Assembly (NCBI GenBank): GCA_003194525.1 | Contig: NBIV01000436.1 | Location: 1 to 28,262 of the forward strand | From: Gracilariopsis chorda | Lineage: Eukaryota > Rhodophyta > Florideophyceae > Gracilariales > Gracilariaceae | Direction: 5' to 3' | Length of the DNA stretch: 28,262 nucleotides | Shown: in pieces, positions 1-10,038 of the stretch | How positions within the stretch are numbered: position 1 is the stretch's first letter | Layout: each line of letters starts with the position of its first letter | The notes under the pieces: generated by a model | Seen by the model: only the letters and a program-made list of their open reading frames with translations | What the model was told of the DNA's origin: nothing | Databases searched by the model: none | Translations under genes and position numbers: made by a program

Positions 1-1
1 G

Positions 2-3000
2 CTGCTCAACCGAATCAATGCAAGACGTGCCATCTACACAGCCAAGATGCGAGATGATGAGAAAATGTTACACTTCATCAATCGTGTTCGTCATCTTGCA
101 TCGGATCTGAAGAGCATGGACGTAGTGGTTGAGGAAGAAGACATCGCTATGGCAATCCTATGTGGGCTACCAGACCGCTTCGAACATCTCATTGTCGCTA
201 TTGACACCACGATTGGTGATCGTAAACTCGATTTAGAGTTTGTGAAGAGTCGTTTGCTGCAAGAGGAACAGCGAATGAACGATGGTGCCAAGGAGGAGTC
301 CGGAAGTGACACGGCTTTGGTCGGTGCGCAGTCACGAAAGAAGTCCATGGTGTGCTACTACTGTGGTAAGAAGGGGCATATCCAGAGAAACTGTTTCAAG
401 AGACAACGTGACGAAGCTAGCAAAGAGCAGAGTGCTGCCGCAAACCCAGCTGTGCAGACCGATCTCGGCAACGAGAAACGAGGATGTGACAGTGACTCTG
501 ACTTTGTTTGTCTCATTGCGACAGGTTCTGTGGAAGAAAGTATCAGTGACTGGATCATTGATTCTGGTGCCACCGCCCATATGACGTATGACGAGTCCAT
601 GTTTGACAGTTATAGCAAAAGAGAGTCTGCCGGTGTGATTATCGGCAATGACTCGAAGCTGGAGTCTCTTGGTCATGGCAGTGTCCACCTCGATCTCGCT
701 GTTGAAGGGCGTAAGAGCAAGTGCCGGTTGGGTGAAGTAGTGCACGTACCGAATTTAAGGTATCATCTGCTGTCAGTATCTGCGATGTGTGACCTGGGTG
801 CGCGAGTGGTGTTTGACAAAACCAAAGTATGTGTATACAAAGGCAACACCATGATCGCCCAGGGCCGTCGCATCAAAGGACTGTACTACCTATGTACTGC
901 GATTGAAGTACCAGAAGACATGGACAACGCACTTGTGACTGACCTGTCACTATGGCATGCTCGAATGGCTCATGTGAATGTGGATGGTATCAAACATATG
1001 GCTCGTAACGGTGTTGTGTCAGGGCTGAATATGGACTTGAATCAATCGATAAATGTGTGTGACTCTTGTGTAGTGGGAAAATGTACACGTGCTCCAACTC
1101 CCAAGCAAGGGGGGGAACGGGTTTTGCACCCATTGGACCTAGTGCATTCGGACATTTGTGGTCCAATCCAAGTAGGTTCCTTGGGAGGTTCACGCTACTT
1201 CGTCACATTCATCGATGATCACTCCCGTTTTTGCTTCTTGTACATGCTCAAGACCAAGGATGAGGTGTTCCACGTGTTCGTGAAGTGGCTCAAGATGGTT
1301 CAAAATCAGAGTGACCGACATGTGAAAACCATCACCGCACGTGAGTCTGTGCTACATGCGTTACGCACAGACAATGCTGGTGAATATGTGTCAAAGAAGT
1401 TTTCACAAGAGCTTGAACGTCACGGTATTGAACATCAGCAAACGGTGCCTTACAATCCACATCAAAATGTTCTGGCCGAACGGTTCAACCGAACACTCAT
1501 GGACTTGGTGAGATCGATGCTGCATCACAAAAAACTGCCAAAGAGCTTCTGGGCTGAAGCATTGAACGTTGCAGTGTATGTGCGCAATCGAGTCACCTGC
1601 GAGGCCCTTCCGAGTGACGTGACACCACTCGAGATGTGGAGTGGATATGAACCTGACTTGAGCAATCTGCGTGTGTTCGGTAGCCGGTGCTGGTGCAAAG
1701 TGGTGGACCACAAGCTGAAGAAGCTGGAGCAACGTGCCGTGGAGGCGATCTTTATTGGGTACACATCTGGATCGAACGGTTATAAACTGTGGTATGCGCA
1801 AAAGAAGAAGGTGGTTGTGTCGAGAGATGTGAGGTTTGACGAATGTAGTGGTTCAGATCAATGTACTGACCGCGTTAATGATGGCGACTATGCTGAGATC
1901 GACATATCGGAAAAGCCGAAATCAAACATCACCTCCACCTCTATTACACCCACATATGCTGCCCAAGTTCAACCCGCAGCACCAGATACTCCACAAGAAG
2001 AAGCTTCAGGCAGTGGCCATGATGAGCTCACAGGTGAGACAGAAGTTGAGCCAGACGTACCAGATCCACAACCACTTCGGAGATCCACTCGTGAGCGTAG
2101 AGCGCCTACCTCGTGGTGGCGCGGAACTGCCCTACTCACTGCCAGTGATGACATCCCATCCTCACACTCGGATGCGGTGTCACGTCCTGATTCAAAAGCG
2201 TGGACCAAGGCCATGAACAGTGAGTACGAGTCTCTGATGGAGCATGACACATGGGAGTTAGTGCCAAGGCCAGCTGACAGCAACCTGATATCATCCAAGT
2301 GGGTATTTGTGCAAAAATATGAGGCTGGCGACAACGATGAACCGACAGTGAGGTACAAGGCTCGTGTGGTGGCTCGAGGGTTTCTGCAGATCGAAGGTGT
2401 AGACTTCTCCGAGACGTATGCACCAGTGGTCAAATTCACATCCATTAGAATGATTCTGTCCATTGTAGCAGTGCAGAACTATCATCTGCATCAGATGGAT
2501 GTGAAGACTGCATTCTTTAATGGCGACCTGGAAGAGTCTGTGTACATGGAGCAGCCGGACGGATTCATCAAACCTGGGAACGAGGACTTGGTATGCCTTC
2601 TCAAGAAAGCCATCTATGGGCTACGACAGGCATCAAGGCAGTGGTTTGCAAAGATGGATGTACTTGTTCCTCGTGGGTTGGATGGGTCTGAAGCCAAACG
2701 TTGCAGACGAATGCGTCTACACCGGAGAGGTACTGGGAGCGCTTGTGATCATTGCTCTTTATGTGGACGACTTGCTCATTGCGAGCCCAAGTATGGAGAC
2801 AATGAATCGCGTAAAGCGTGAACTGTCAAAAAGTTTTCAGATGAAGGATCTCAGTGAAGCGCGCATGGTACTTGGGTTCGAGATCCATCGTGATCGATCC
2901 AAAAGACAGCTGTACCTGACACAGTCTGCATACACGCGTAAGGTCTTAGAACGTTTTGGCATGTTGCAGTGCAAACCAATGGACACTCCCATGGACTCTG

Positions 3001-3746
3001 GTGCTGACCTCACTAAGGTAGAAGAGCCTCTGACGAACATCCCGTATCGCCAGGTGATCGGTTGTCTGATGTATCTCTCTGTTGGCACTCGACCGGACAT
3101 CTCGTTTGCAGTGTCCAAGCTAGCCAAGTATGTCGAGAAACCTGGAGAGACTCATTGGAAAGCGGTCAAGCGTGTTCTGCGTTACCTCAATGGCACTCGC
3201 TTCCTCGGACTTACTTATGGCACCACGACTGATACTCAGCTGTATGAATACGTAGACTCTGACTGGGCAGGTGATACATCCAACCGCAAGTCCACCAGTG
3301 GGTATGTGTTCATGATGTGCGGTGCTCCTGTGTCTTGGAGCTCGCGCCAACAGGAAGTAGTTGCATTGTCTAGCGCTGAGGCTGAGTATGTGAGTCTGTG
3401 CAGTGGGACGAAGGAAGCGATCTGGCTGAGACGACTGTGGAGTGGCATTGGCAACGCAAGTGGACTACACGTGGATGAGTCAGTGACGCTAATGGTTGAG
3501 CCCACAACTGTGTACGTGGACAACCAAGGTTGCATCGACCTTGCTCGAAATGGAGTTGTGAACAAGCGTACTAAGCACATTGATATTCGCTTTCACTTCA
3601 CCAGAGAGGCTCTACGCGACAAAGCCGTCCAGTTGCAGAACTGTTCCACGGAAGACATGATTGCCGATATGCTGACGAAAGCGCTCGGTCGAGTTAAGCT
3701 GGCAAGGTTCCGCGGTGACTGTGGCTTGCTCCCCTTAGACCTTTGA
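2..3746 (+). pseudogene. gag-pol: A1 gag-pol polyprotein, broken by one frameshift in RT
   Basis: The polyprotein would build the retroelement particle, cleave itself, reverse-transcribe the RNA and integrate the cDNA. From the left edge, frame 2 is open to 2821. A CX2CX4HX4C knuckle lies at 353-394 and the protease DSG motif at 560-568. The GAG-pre-integrase motif (WHARMAH and a CX2C) lies at about 953-1085. Integrase carries Asp at 1151, Asp at 1370 and Glu at 1478 (DX35E). RT begins near 2200. Around 2660-2680 the homology moves to frame 3, which carries YVDD (2760-2771) and RNase H with DSDWAGD (about 3255) and the C-terminal VDNQG and HIDIRFHF motifs. It ends at a TGA at 3744-3746. Apart from the frameshift I see no stop. 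The NG before the catalytic Glu is changed to NV. The same frameshift occurs in A3. Confidence 0.93.
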
Positions 3747-3756
3747 AGTCAGTGAC

Positions 3757-3766
3757 AGAGGGGGGG
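3757..3766 (+). other. Polypurine tract of A1
   Basis: An uninterrupted A/G run ending in seven or more G residues lies directly before the TGTTGG that opens the 3' LTR. This is the expected plus-strand primer position for reverse transcription. It begins 10 bp after the pol stop codon. Confidence 0.85.
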
Positions 3767-4545
3767 TGTTGGCAGTAGTACCTGTGCTGTCACTGAAAAC
3801 CAAATGTTCCGGGGAGCATGGGCTGTTTTAGAGGGTACCTCTGCAAAAGCGCATATGCGTGTGTGTGCGAACCCAACGTGAAACTGGCTTCTGATTGGCT
3901 ACTGCAAATGTACATATGCAACGTGGTGCGTACAAGTGGTATGGCATAACTGGATCGGTTGGACACACCCACGTGTCCAGCTACTACAGTGGTCACAGTG
4001 TACGTTGTGTGCAGGGGATACTGGTGAAGTGGTTGAAAGCTGGTACAAGTGGTACAGCAGTGGTTGGTACAATGGTAAGGTGCGCATGCACTGTCAACAG
4101 GTTTACACATGCACGGGTATATTGATGACGTGGGTGTTGTGTGCATTGCCACATGATGACATGGCACTAACACCACAGGTTACGTGCCGACTTACCGTGA
4201 CGTGTTGAGTTACCGTGATGTGTTGGCATGCGCTGGCGTGTGTTGGAGTCGTGAGTTTGTGCCTTGTCATGGTCATGTGTATGCACGTAACTATTACGGA
4301 ACGTTGGTGCGTTGGTGTGCGTTGATGTAATGAGGTTGTGCTGAGCTGGCTATGTCATGTTAGATGATGATTGGTAGTATTGAGTGTCCCTGCTTAGTGG
4401 TTTAGGTTTTACTTGTAGTTGGTGTTTCCGCGCAATTCGAGTTTAGAGTGGTATATACGATGTGTCTGAAGGACCTCCAAGTAAATCCAAGCTAGAGCTG
4501 GCAAGTTTCCCTTCCATCCCCTCAACTTCCTTTCAAGTTTCAACA
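3767..4545 (+). repeat. LTR A, 3' LTR of A1 (779 bp)
   Basis: The LTR starts TGTTGGCAGT and ends TTTCAACA, giving a TGTTG/CAACA terminal inverted repeat. Three further copies occur at 12290-13068 (-), 19350-20143 (-) and 22875-23653 (+). Visible elements are a conserved cassette at 3844-3923 (palindrome CGCATATGCG, then CCCAACGTGAAAC, then an inverted CCAAT box), a pair of 18-bp direct repeats with TGACGTG/TGATGTG at 4192-4227, a TATA-like TATATA at 4452-4457 and CCAAGTAAA near 4476. The other A LTRs read TACATAAG at the TATA position. No clear AATAAA polyadenylation signal was seen. Confidence 0.95.
4192..4227 (+). repeat. Two 18-bp direct repeats inside LTR A
   Basis: Two adjacent 18-bp units (4192-4209 and 4210-4227) share TTACCGTGAYGTGTTG. 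The unit contains TGACGTG or TGATGTG, which resembles a bZIP-type site. The pair is retained in the other A LTRs, for example at 23300-23335. An enhancer role is inferred only. Confidence 0.5.
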
Positions 4546-4547
4546 AC

Positions 4548-7501
4548 ATGAACCCTGACAACCCGGAGAACCGTTTACCGAAAGTCATCTTGGACCATCT
4601 CAAAGCTGGTTGAGGTGACAAGTCTAAACACTCTGGCAAGTCATCACGAAGGGGATCCAAGAGTGAGATCGCCGGAATGGGTGTCGAGAAGTCTACAGTT
4701 CTCCCACCTGTGTGTAAGAGCATGGATACGTATGCTGACAGTGATGCCACGTCCCATTTCGTTTGTTCTGCTTCTGCGTGTGTGCCCAACACATTGGTTG
4801 ACATATCTCGGAGGCGTATTGAACTTTTTGACAATACCACGGTCACGGCCACACAACAAGGGGATGTTTTACTGCCCTTCGTCGAGGCTAACCTCCGATT
4901 GACGTATGTACTACATGTCCCAGATCTTGGAAAGAACTTAGTGTCTGTTGGTCGTATGGCTGGTAAAGGAATACAGTCGCTGTTCGGCGCAAGTCAGGTT
5001 CGCCTTACCCACGAAGAGGGGTTTGAAATTGGATTTGGTCAACGAGACAAACGCTCTAGGTTGTACACGCTGCCATGTCCCATCGACCACACCGATCACA
5101 CAAGGCTACTATCCGCAAAAGACCAAGACGTCACAAAGCTGTGGCACCACCGACTTGCACATATGAACCCACCAGCCCTTCAAAAGGTACAAGAGCAAGT
5201 TGATGGAGTGCCAAAGCTGAAACATATGGAGGAGGTATGTCGACCATGCCGACTTGGCAAAGCGCATAAACTTCCGGGTTTGGGAAAGTTCAAACGATCA
5301 AAAGAGATTGGAGACATTGCGCACTCGGACATTATTGGTCATCTGCTGCCATCGTTTCCAGATCTTTTTCAGTATGCGTCTGCGTTTATCTATGACCGCT
5401 CTCGATATGCCTTCCTCGGCTTCATGTTGCATAGATCCAAAATTGGGGAATTGTTTTTGGGTATAAGGCAGAAGCTCCAGCAGCTTGGAGGAGCGCATGT
5501 GCTTGTTCAAAATTTGCACTCGGACAATGCAGAGGAGTACATTGCGTTACACGAAAACGATGCCAATGGTCTGCAGGGAACGTCGTTCTCACCTCCTTAT
5601 ACACCGGAACATAACGCAATTGCCGAGCGCATCAATCCCACCATGGAAGAAGCTGCTCGAGCTTTGCTGATTCAGGCCAACTAGCCAGAATGCCTATGGC
5701 CCTATGGACTCAAATGTGTTATTTATATTCGCAACAGAGTTCCACATTCTACCACCGGCTCGACTCCATACCTGTTGGTGACTGGTAATAAGCCATCATT
5801 GAAGCATGCTAGAGTGCTTGAATGCGCAGCTTATGTATTGAAAATGAACCCGGACACCAAGTTCGAGTCTCATGCACTTGAAGGAGCGTACTTGCAGACT
5901 CTGGAGCATGGTGTTCACGAGGTTCTGGTCCCTGGTGACTATGAGATACCTCGAATTGTGAGGTCCCAGCATGCCACTTTTGATGAATCTACATTCCCTG
6001 GTGCCCCATACCTCGTAAACTATAGGGATGACGAAGGTGCATCAGACGTTGACTATAGTAGCGCTGGGTATGAGAGCTCTACTGACAGTTCGGATTAGTT
6101 TTCACTCGATGAATTCGGAGAACTTAGGTCAGACGCAGAAACCGATGCACAGGATGCACCAGACCAACCCACAGAAACTGTGAATGAGGTTCATACTCCA
6201 AGCATTGACAATGCTGAGAGCGATACCAATTCTGCGGTGGACGCTAACAAGGATTCTAGTGATATTGATGAGTCCAATGTTCATCCCGAACCAGAATCTA
6301 GATATTCTCGTCGCAGTCGGCGTGCACCACAGCGCTGATGGAATATGGCTGTTGCCGCTACCTCTCAAGTCGAAGTGACCACAAGTGACGACCCAACACT
6401 TCAGGAGGCATTATCTTCAACTCCATCAGAAAGAGCACAATGGGAGAATGCTATTCATGAAGAGCTCACATCACTAAACGACAGAGGTACTTGGGTTCCA
6501 GATGACTCAGTGCAGTCACAGCCTCTACCTACACATGTCATTCTTAAAGTGAAACGTGATGCAGACGCCGCAGCGGACCGGTTCCGAGCTCAAATCATAG
6601 CAGGAGGGAACCACCAGACATATCCCCAGGATTACATGGAGACGTATGCACTGGTTGTATCTTTCACCGTTCGCATGTTCTTCTACATTATGCTGTGCAT
6701 GCAAATGTATGTCGCACAGGTTGACATCAAGACCGCGTTCCTCAATGGTGACCTAAAGGAAGACGTTTGGGTAATGTCTCCGCGTGGAATACCTGGGCTG
6801 AAGTCGCGTTGTTTTAAACTGCTAAGGGCCATATATGGACTGAAACAGGTTCACCTTGCGTGGCACACCAAGTTCAGTACTGATATTAAAGGCTTAGGAT
6901 TTGAAGAACGGCCTAGTGCACCATGTGTATTCCGGCGCAAGTTGACCACGAATATCTATGCGTACATCCTGGTATACGTGGAGGACCTTCTCATCTTCAT
7001 GCCAAGTGCTGAAGAACGGTCCGGAATCTTGGAGGAGCTCAAGGCATTGTATGATCTGCGTGTTGAGGATCGTGTCAGACTCTACCTAGGTGTTGAGTTT
7101 ACGTGGAAGACGGACTCCAATGGGCAGCTGTTGGGTGTAAAACTTGTACAAACCATGTATATCGAAGGGATACTGCGCAGGTTTGGACTGCAGAATTCGA
7201 AACCAGCACCGAGCCCAATGGTGGAATCTTTCTTTTCTTCAGTTGATGTGGAGGAGCATAAATCACCATGTGATGTTCAATTGTATCAGCAGATGATGAG
7301 GTCTCTGCTGTACTTGGCATTGCGTACGCGTTTGGACATACTGGCTCCTGTTCTCATACTGGCGCGCTTCCAGAAAGCTCCTACTGCATACTGTCATCGA
7401 GCAGCCAAACGTGTATTACGATATCTACGTGGCACTGGTGATCATGGTTTACTGTACCGCCAAGGAAGTCTACAGTTAAATGCTTTTGTAGAATCTGATT
7501 C
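4548..7501 (+). pseudogene. gag-pol: B1 pol: protease, integrase, RT (four in-frame stops)
   Basis: A single frame gives recognisable copia Pol from 4548 to the C LTR insertion at 7501, interrupted by stops at 4611, 5682, 6096 and 6336. The protease motif reads DSD (4737-4745) instead of DSG. Integrase has the HHCC-type WHHRLAH...CRPCRLGK segment, Asp at 5328, Asp at 5523 and Glu at 5625. The last two are separated by 33 residues, as also read in B2. An acidic linker follows at about 6000-6340, then RT with DIKTAFLNGDL (about 6723). The catalytic YVDD is changed to YVED (6975-6986). The reading frame itself is not shifted, so decay is by point mutation. The product is almost certainly non-functional. 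Confidence 0.9.
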
Positions 7502-8226
7502 TGTTGAACTCTAGAAGTGGTCGAGTGCCGGGCCAACCCCCACAGAAGGTCTCAGCTTGGTCCAAAACCAAACCTTCAGGGGACGATGGGCACTTTTAGA
7601 GCCCCTTACTCCAAAAGCGCATATGCGCCTCTGCTCAAACCCAACGTGAAACGGCAATGTGATTGGCTACTGCAAAATGCTATATGCATTTTATACCGTA
7701 CAAATGTTATGGAGTGTATGGTACTGGATTGCGGATATGCACAAGTGGAGCAATGTGGTTGGTCCAAGTGTGCGCGCAGTAGACGGTTGTGCTGCAAGGC
7801 CGAAGATGCGGATGGGAGCTGTATCGGGTGATTTGGGACAATGTGCGTTTCGTGGGCTGCGCTGAGGGGTTGGAGTGCCAGGATGGAAATTGTTGTTTTT
7901 TAGAGCTGCTTCCAGATCAAGGGACTGGAAATGGATTTGCCGCGTTGATTGATTTACTTATTTGAAATTGTGACCCTCGAGAATGTGCGCGCTTTTCGTG
8001 TACACCTGCACACACGAAGAACGTGTAGTGTAATGGAGTAACCACCGCCGTCGCTTGCCGCGACGACGGTGAATTGTGTGCGGTAGGGTATATGTAGATT
8101 GGCTTTGCCTGCTGTCGAGTAAACTGGTCGACAAAGGTTGACAGCCTTCCTTGTTTTATTTTCTTGTTTCTTTTTCCTCCCTTTGTTGCTTCCCTTTTGT
8201 TTTCATAACCCGCGTGCGTTGCGACA
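7502..8226 (+). repeat. Solo LTR C inserted in B1 RNase H
   Basis: This 725-bp sequence starts TGTTGAA and ends GCGACA. It interrupts the RNase H codons of B1: the protein reads ...VESD on the left and resumes FACDTTDRK on the right. It is flanked by GATTC (7497-7501) and GATTT (8227-8231), a 5-bp target duplication with one mismatch. No internal domain is present, so it is a solo LTR. It carries the cassette shared with A and B LTRs at 7612-7689, including a perfect 12-bp palindrome GCGCATATGCGC. A TATA-like TATATG lies at 8089-8094. A second copy lies at 13238-13963 on the other strand. Confidence 0.9.
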
Positions 8227-8691
8227 GATTTTGCTTGCGATACCACAGATCGCAAGTCTTTGTCTCGATATTTGATTAAACTTGGCTCCAGCTCATGTTT
8301 CTATGGTGCCCGTAAGCAGTCCTCAGTTGCACTGTCCACAGGTGAGGCCAACTACTATGCATTTGTAATGGCTTCTCAGGAGATACTCTGGATATCACGT
8401 GTGCTCAGAGAGTGTGTAATAGCAGTTGGTGAGAATGTTCCAATCCTCTCAGACAACCAATGTGCAATTGAGTGGGCTGTTGGTGAACGTTGCCCTTCTG
8501 GGCGTGCAAAGCATATAGACGTCAAGGTACACTTCATTAGGCAACTAGTCACGGATACAATAATAACTGTGAACTATCTTCCGAGTGAAGACAATGACGC
8601 CGACATCCTCACCAAGCCACTGAGGCCTGCCGCTCCACGAGTGATATTGGAACGAGCTGGACTACATCAGGAACTCGACGAGGAGTGTTGA
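8227..8691 (+). pseudogene. gag-pol: B1 RNase H C-terminal part (separated by solo LTR C)
   Basis: This is the continuation of B1 pol after the C insertion, in a frame open from 8227 to the stop at 8689-8691. It shows the GARKQ...ALSTGEANYY block, the SDNQCAIEWAVG motif, KHIDVKVHFIR and DADILTKPL, the usual end of copia RNase H. Its last Cys codon and stop codon (TGTTGA) are the first six bases of the 3' LTR, and the purine run GAGGAG (8680-8685) just before them acts as both coding sequence and polypurine tract. Confidence 0.9.
8680..8685 (+). other. Polypurine tract of B1 (within pol)
   Basis: GAGGAG directly precedes the LTR start TGTTGATG and encodes the last Glu-Glu of Pol. B2 has a similar run, AAGGAGGAG, in the same place. 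It is short for a polypurine tract, but its position is right. Confidence 0.6.
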
Positions 8692-8835
8692 TGTTGGCAC
8701 GTGGTCGAGTGCCTGATAGCCCTAGGACATCATGGTAGACTACTTGGAAACAAAGTTGCACATAACGATGGGCACTTTTGAGAACCTCCGTTGCAGAAGC
8801 GCATATGAGCGTATGCTCGAACCCAACGTGAAACG
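8686..8835 (+). repeat. Truncated 3' LTR of B1 (first 150 bp)
   Basis: The sequence begins TGTTGATGTTGGCAC at the end of B1 pol and stops after CCCAACGTGAAACG, where a second, complete LTR starts. It is about 150 bp and resembles the opening of the following B LTR, but parts (GATGGGCACTTTT) are closer to LTR C. The simplest reading is that B3 inserted into the B1 3' LTR, with AAACG (8831-8835) as the left target duplication. The rest of B1's LTR is not found in the window. Confidence 0.75.
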
Positions 8836-9648
8836 TGTTGATGTTAGCACATAGTCGAGTGCCTGGTAGTCCTGGGACATCGTAAAGCAACACTTGGAAA
8901 CAAAGTTTGATATAACGGAGGGCTGTTCTTGGGACCTGCTCTACAAAAGCGCATATGCGTGTGTTCTCAAACCCAACGTGAAACGGGCATATGATTGGCT
9001 ACTGCAAATACTCATATGCAACGTATTGGTTACAATTGTTACGCATTCTATGGGTCCTGGGCACGGAACTGGCCACTTGGCATAAGGTGAATGGGCATGG
9101 TACTGAAGAATATGTGTGGCTACATGTGGTTTACAGGTATATGGAAGTGTGTCATGTGTGCGGTTGTGCAAGTAAGTACGTGCCATGCACGCAACACACC
9201 TAGGGTATGTACATGGATGCGGTGGCATGTGTATTTGTGCTTTGTCATTGTCATGATGATGCGAGGAAGTCTGTATACAGTGCTGCAGCATGCTGGCACA
9301 TTGTTGGCATGTCCGGTTCACTTATTGTGCGTTGTTGGCTGCTTGGTTCACTTGGTGTGCGTGGTTGAAATGTGTTGTAATGTTGTTATGCCTGGTTGTA
9401 CTAAGCTGTAATCAGTTTGTGCAACCCTTATTGTGTTATGTTTGATTATGATTGGTAGTATTTGGTGTCCCCACTTAGTGCTGTAGGGTTTTCTTGTAGT
9501 GGAAGTGCGAAGTAGATGTGCTATATAAGACTCTGAAGTCGCAGTACCAAGTAAACTCGGCCCCAAGCCTGGCAACCTTCACTCTTTATTTTCTTTCTTT
9601 CTTTCCTTTTTTATTTCCGCCGAAGCCCAACTATCGTTTACATCATCA
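8836..9648 (+). repeat. LTR B, 5' LTR of B3 (813 bp)
   Basis: The LTR starts TGTTGATGTTAGCAC and ends ...TTTACATCATCA immediately before the PBS. The B2 copy ends ATCAACA, restoring the inverted repeat with TGTTGAT. It carries the shared cassette at 8944-9023, a second block shared with LTR A at about 9450-9502 (GATTGGTAGTAT...CTTAGTG...), a strong TATA box TATATAAG at 9522-9529 and ACCAAGTAAA about 20 bp further on. A pyrimidine-rich stretch lies at about 9575-9615. Transcription probably starts 20-35 bp after the TATA box (inference). Confidence 0.9.
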
Positions 9649-9662
9649 GGTTATGGGCCCAG
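9649..9662 (+). other. Primer binding site of B3: half-tRNA initiator-Met type
   Basis: GGTTATGGGCCCAG lies directly at the LTR end. It is the exact complement of CTGGGCCCATAACC, the anticodon stem-loop of eukaryotic initiator tRNA-Met. It is not a complement of the tRNA 3' end. Drosophila copia is the established case of priming by such a cleaved half tRNA. Confidence 0.9.
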
Positions 9663-9805
9663 AGCGTCGATATTTTGCAGACGTCGCGCTCTCTTGACTT
9701 TCTTTCGTTCGATTCATCGTCTTGCGCAGATCATCTTTGCGAGTCTTGTGGAAGTATTTGGTGCTGTGGTGAAAGTAGGCAAAGCGTTCAGAGACACCTT
9801 CTCTG

Positions 9806-9962
9806 GTAAGCCGATCTGCGCCTGTTCCGATCCGGGCTCCATTGCTTCAGCGCACAAGAAAGACCGCGCTATTTTCCTGCAAGTGTCTAGCAGGGGTTAA
9901 CTGGTGAACGCTTATCGCGACAGCTACTAACCTCCCTGGGACGACACGTACGGATTGTAAAG
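9806..9962 (+). other. Candidate intron in the B3 leader
   Basis: A good donor G|GTAAGC at 9806 is followed by a perfect TACTAAC branch-point consensus (9925-9931). The first AG after it (9961-9962) lies about 31 nt from the branch adenosine. The resulting intron would be 157 nt. This rests on consensus matching only; no spliced transcript is known to me. Confidence 0.3.
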
Positions 9963-10038
9963 CCCCTCGTTCTGAAGTGCGCAGAACAGGGTAGGTCAAG
10001 AAGAATTTCGTACCTCACCTGGAGAGAGTTACCAGGGT

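Larger units (their letters stand above)
1..4545 (+). mobile_element. Ty1/copia retrotransposon A1 (5' end outside window)
   Basis: This is the 3' part of a copia-type element: most of gag, all of pol, a polypurine tract and a complete 3' LTR. Its first base aligns with position 25141 of the sister copy A3, so about 285 bp of gag plus the leader and 5' LTR lie outside the window. The 3' LTR ends in CAACA at 4545. The next bases (ACATG...) continue the zinc-knuckle region of a B-family gag, so A1 was inserted into B1. ACATG at 4546-4550 is the expected right-hand target duplication; its partner is off the left edge. A1 and A3 look nearly identical by eye, which points to recent amplification. 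Confidence 0.95.
4546..8835 (+). mobile_element. Ty1/copia retrotransposon B1 (5' part outside window, heavily decayed)
   Basis: This is the remainder of a B-family element after A1 inserted into it. It resumes at the residues just after the gag zinc knuckle (MNPDNP..., matching B2 and B3) and runs through protease, integrase, RT and RNase H. It then enters the first 150 bp of its 3' LTR, where B3 has inserted. It is clearly more diverged from B2 and B3 than those are from each other, and it carries four in-frame stops plus catalytic-site changes. It appears to be the oldest element in the cluster. Confidence 0.9.

Noticed and set aside
332..745. Long antisense frames opposite gag-protease, repeated at 20931-21344 and 25472-25885.
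   Set aside because: They are shadows of the conserved gag-pol frame; their likeness among copies follows from the sense coding sequence.
3790..4176. A 128-codon Cys/His/Thr-rich open frame antisense in LTR A, repeated at 12659-13045, 19719-20015 and 22898-23284.
   Set aside because: It recurs only because the LTR itself is repeated. It has no known domain, and its composition follows the GTG/CAC-rich LTR.
8686..8985. Tandem duplication inside LTR B as a functional enhancer repeat.
   Set aside because: The second unit is a full LTR start followed by a PBS, so nested insertion of B3 explains it better.
9694..9900. A 68-codon frame in the B3 leader as an upstream gene.
   Set aside because: No domain, no recognisable conservation, and it overlaps the candidate intron.
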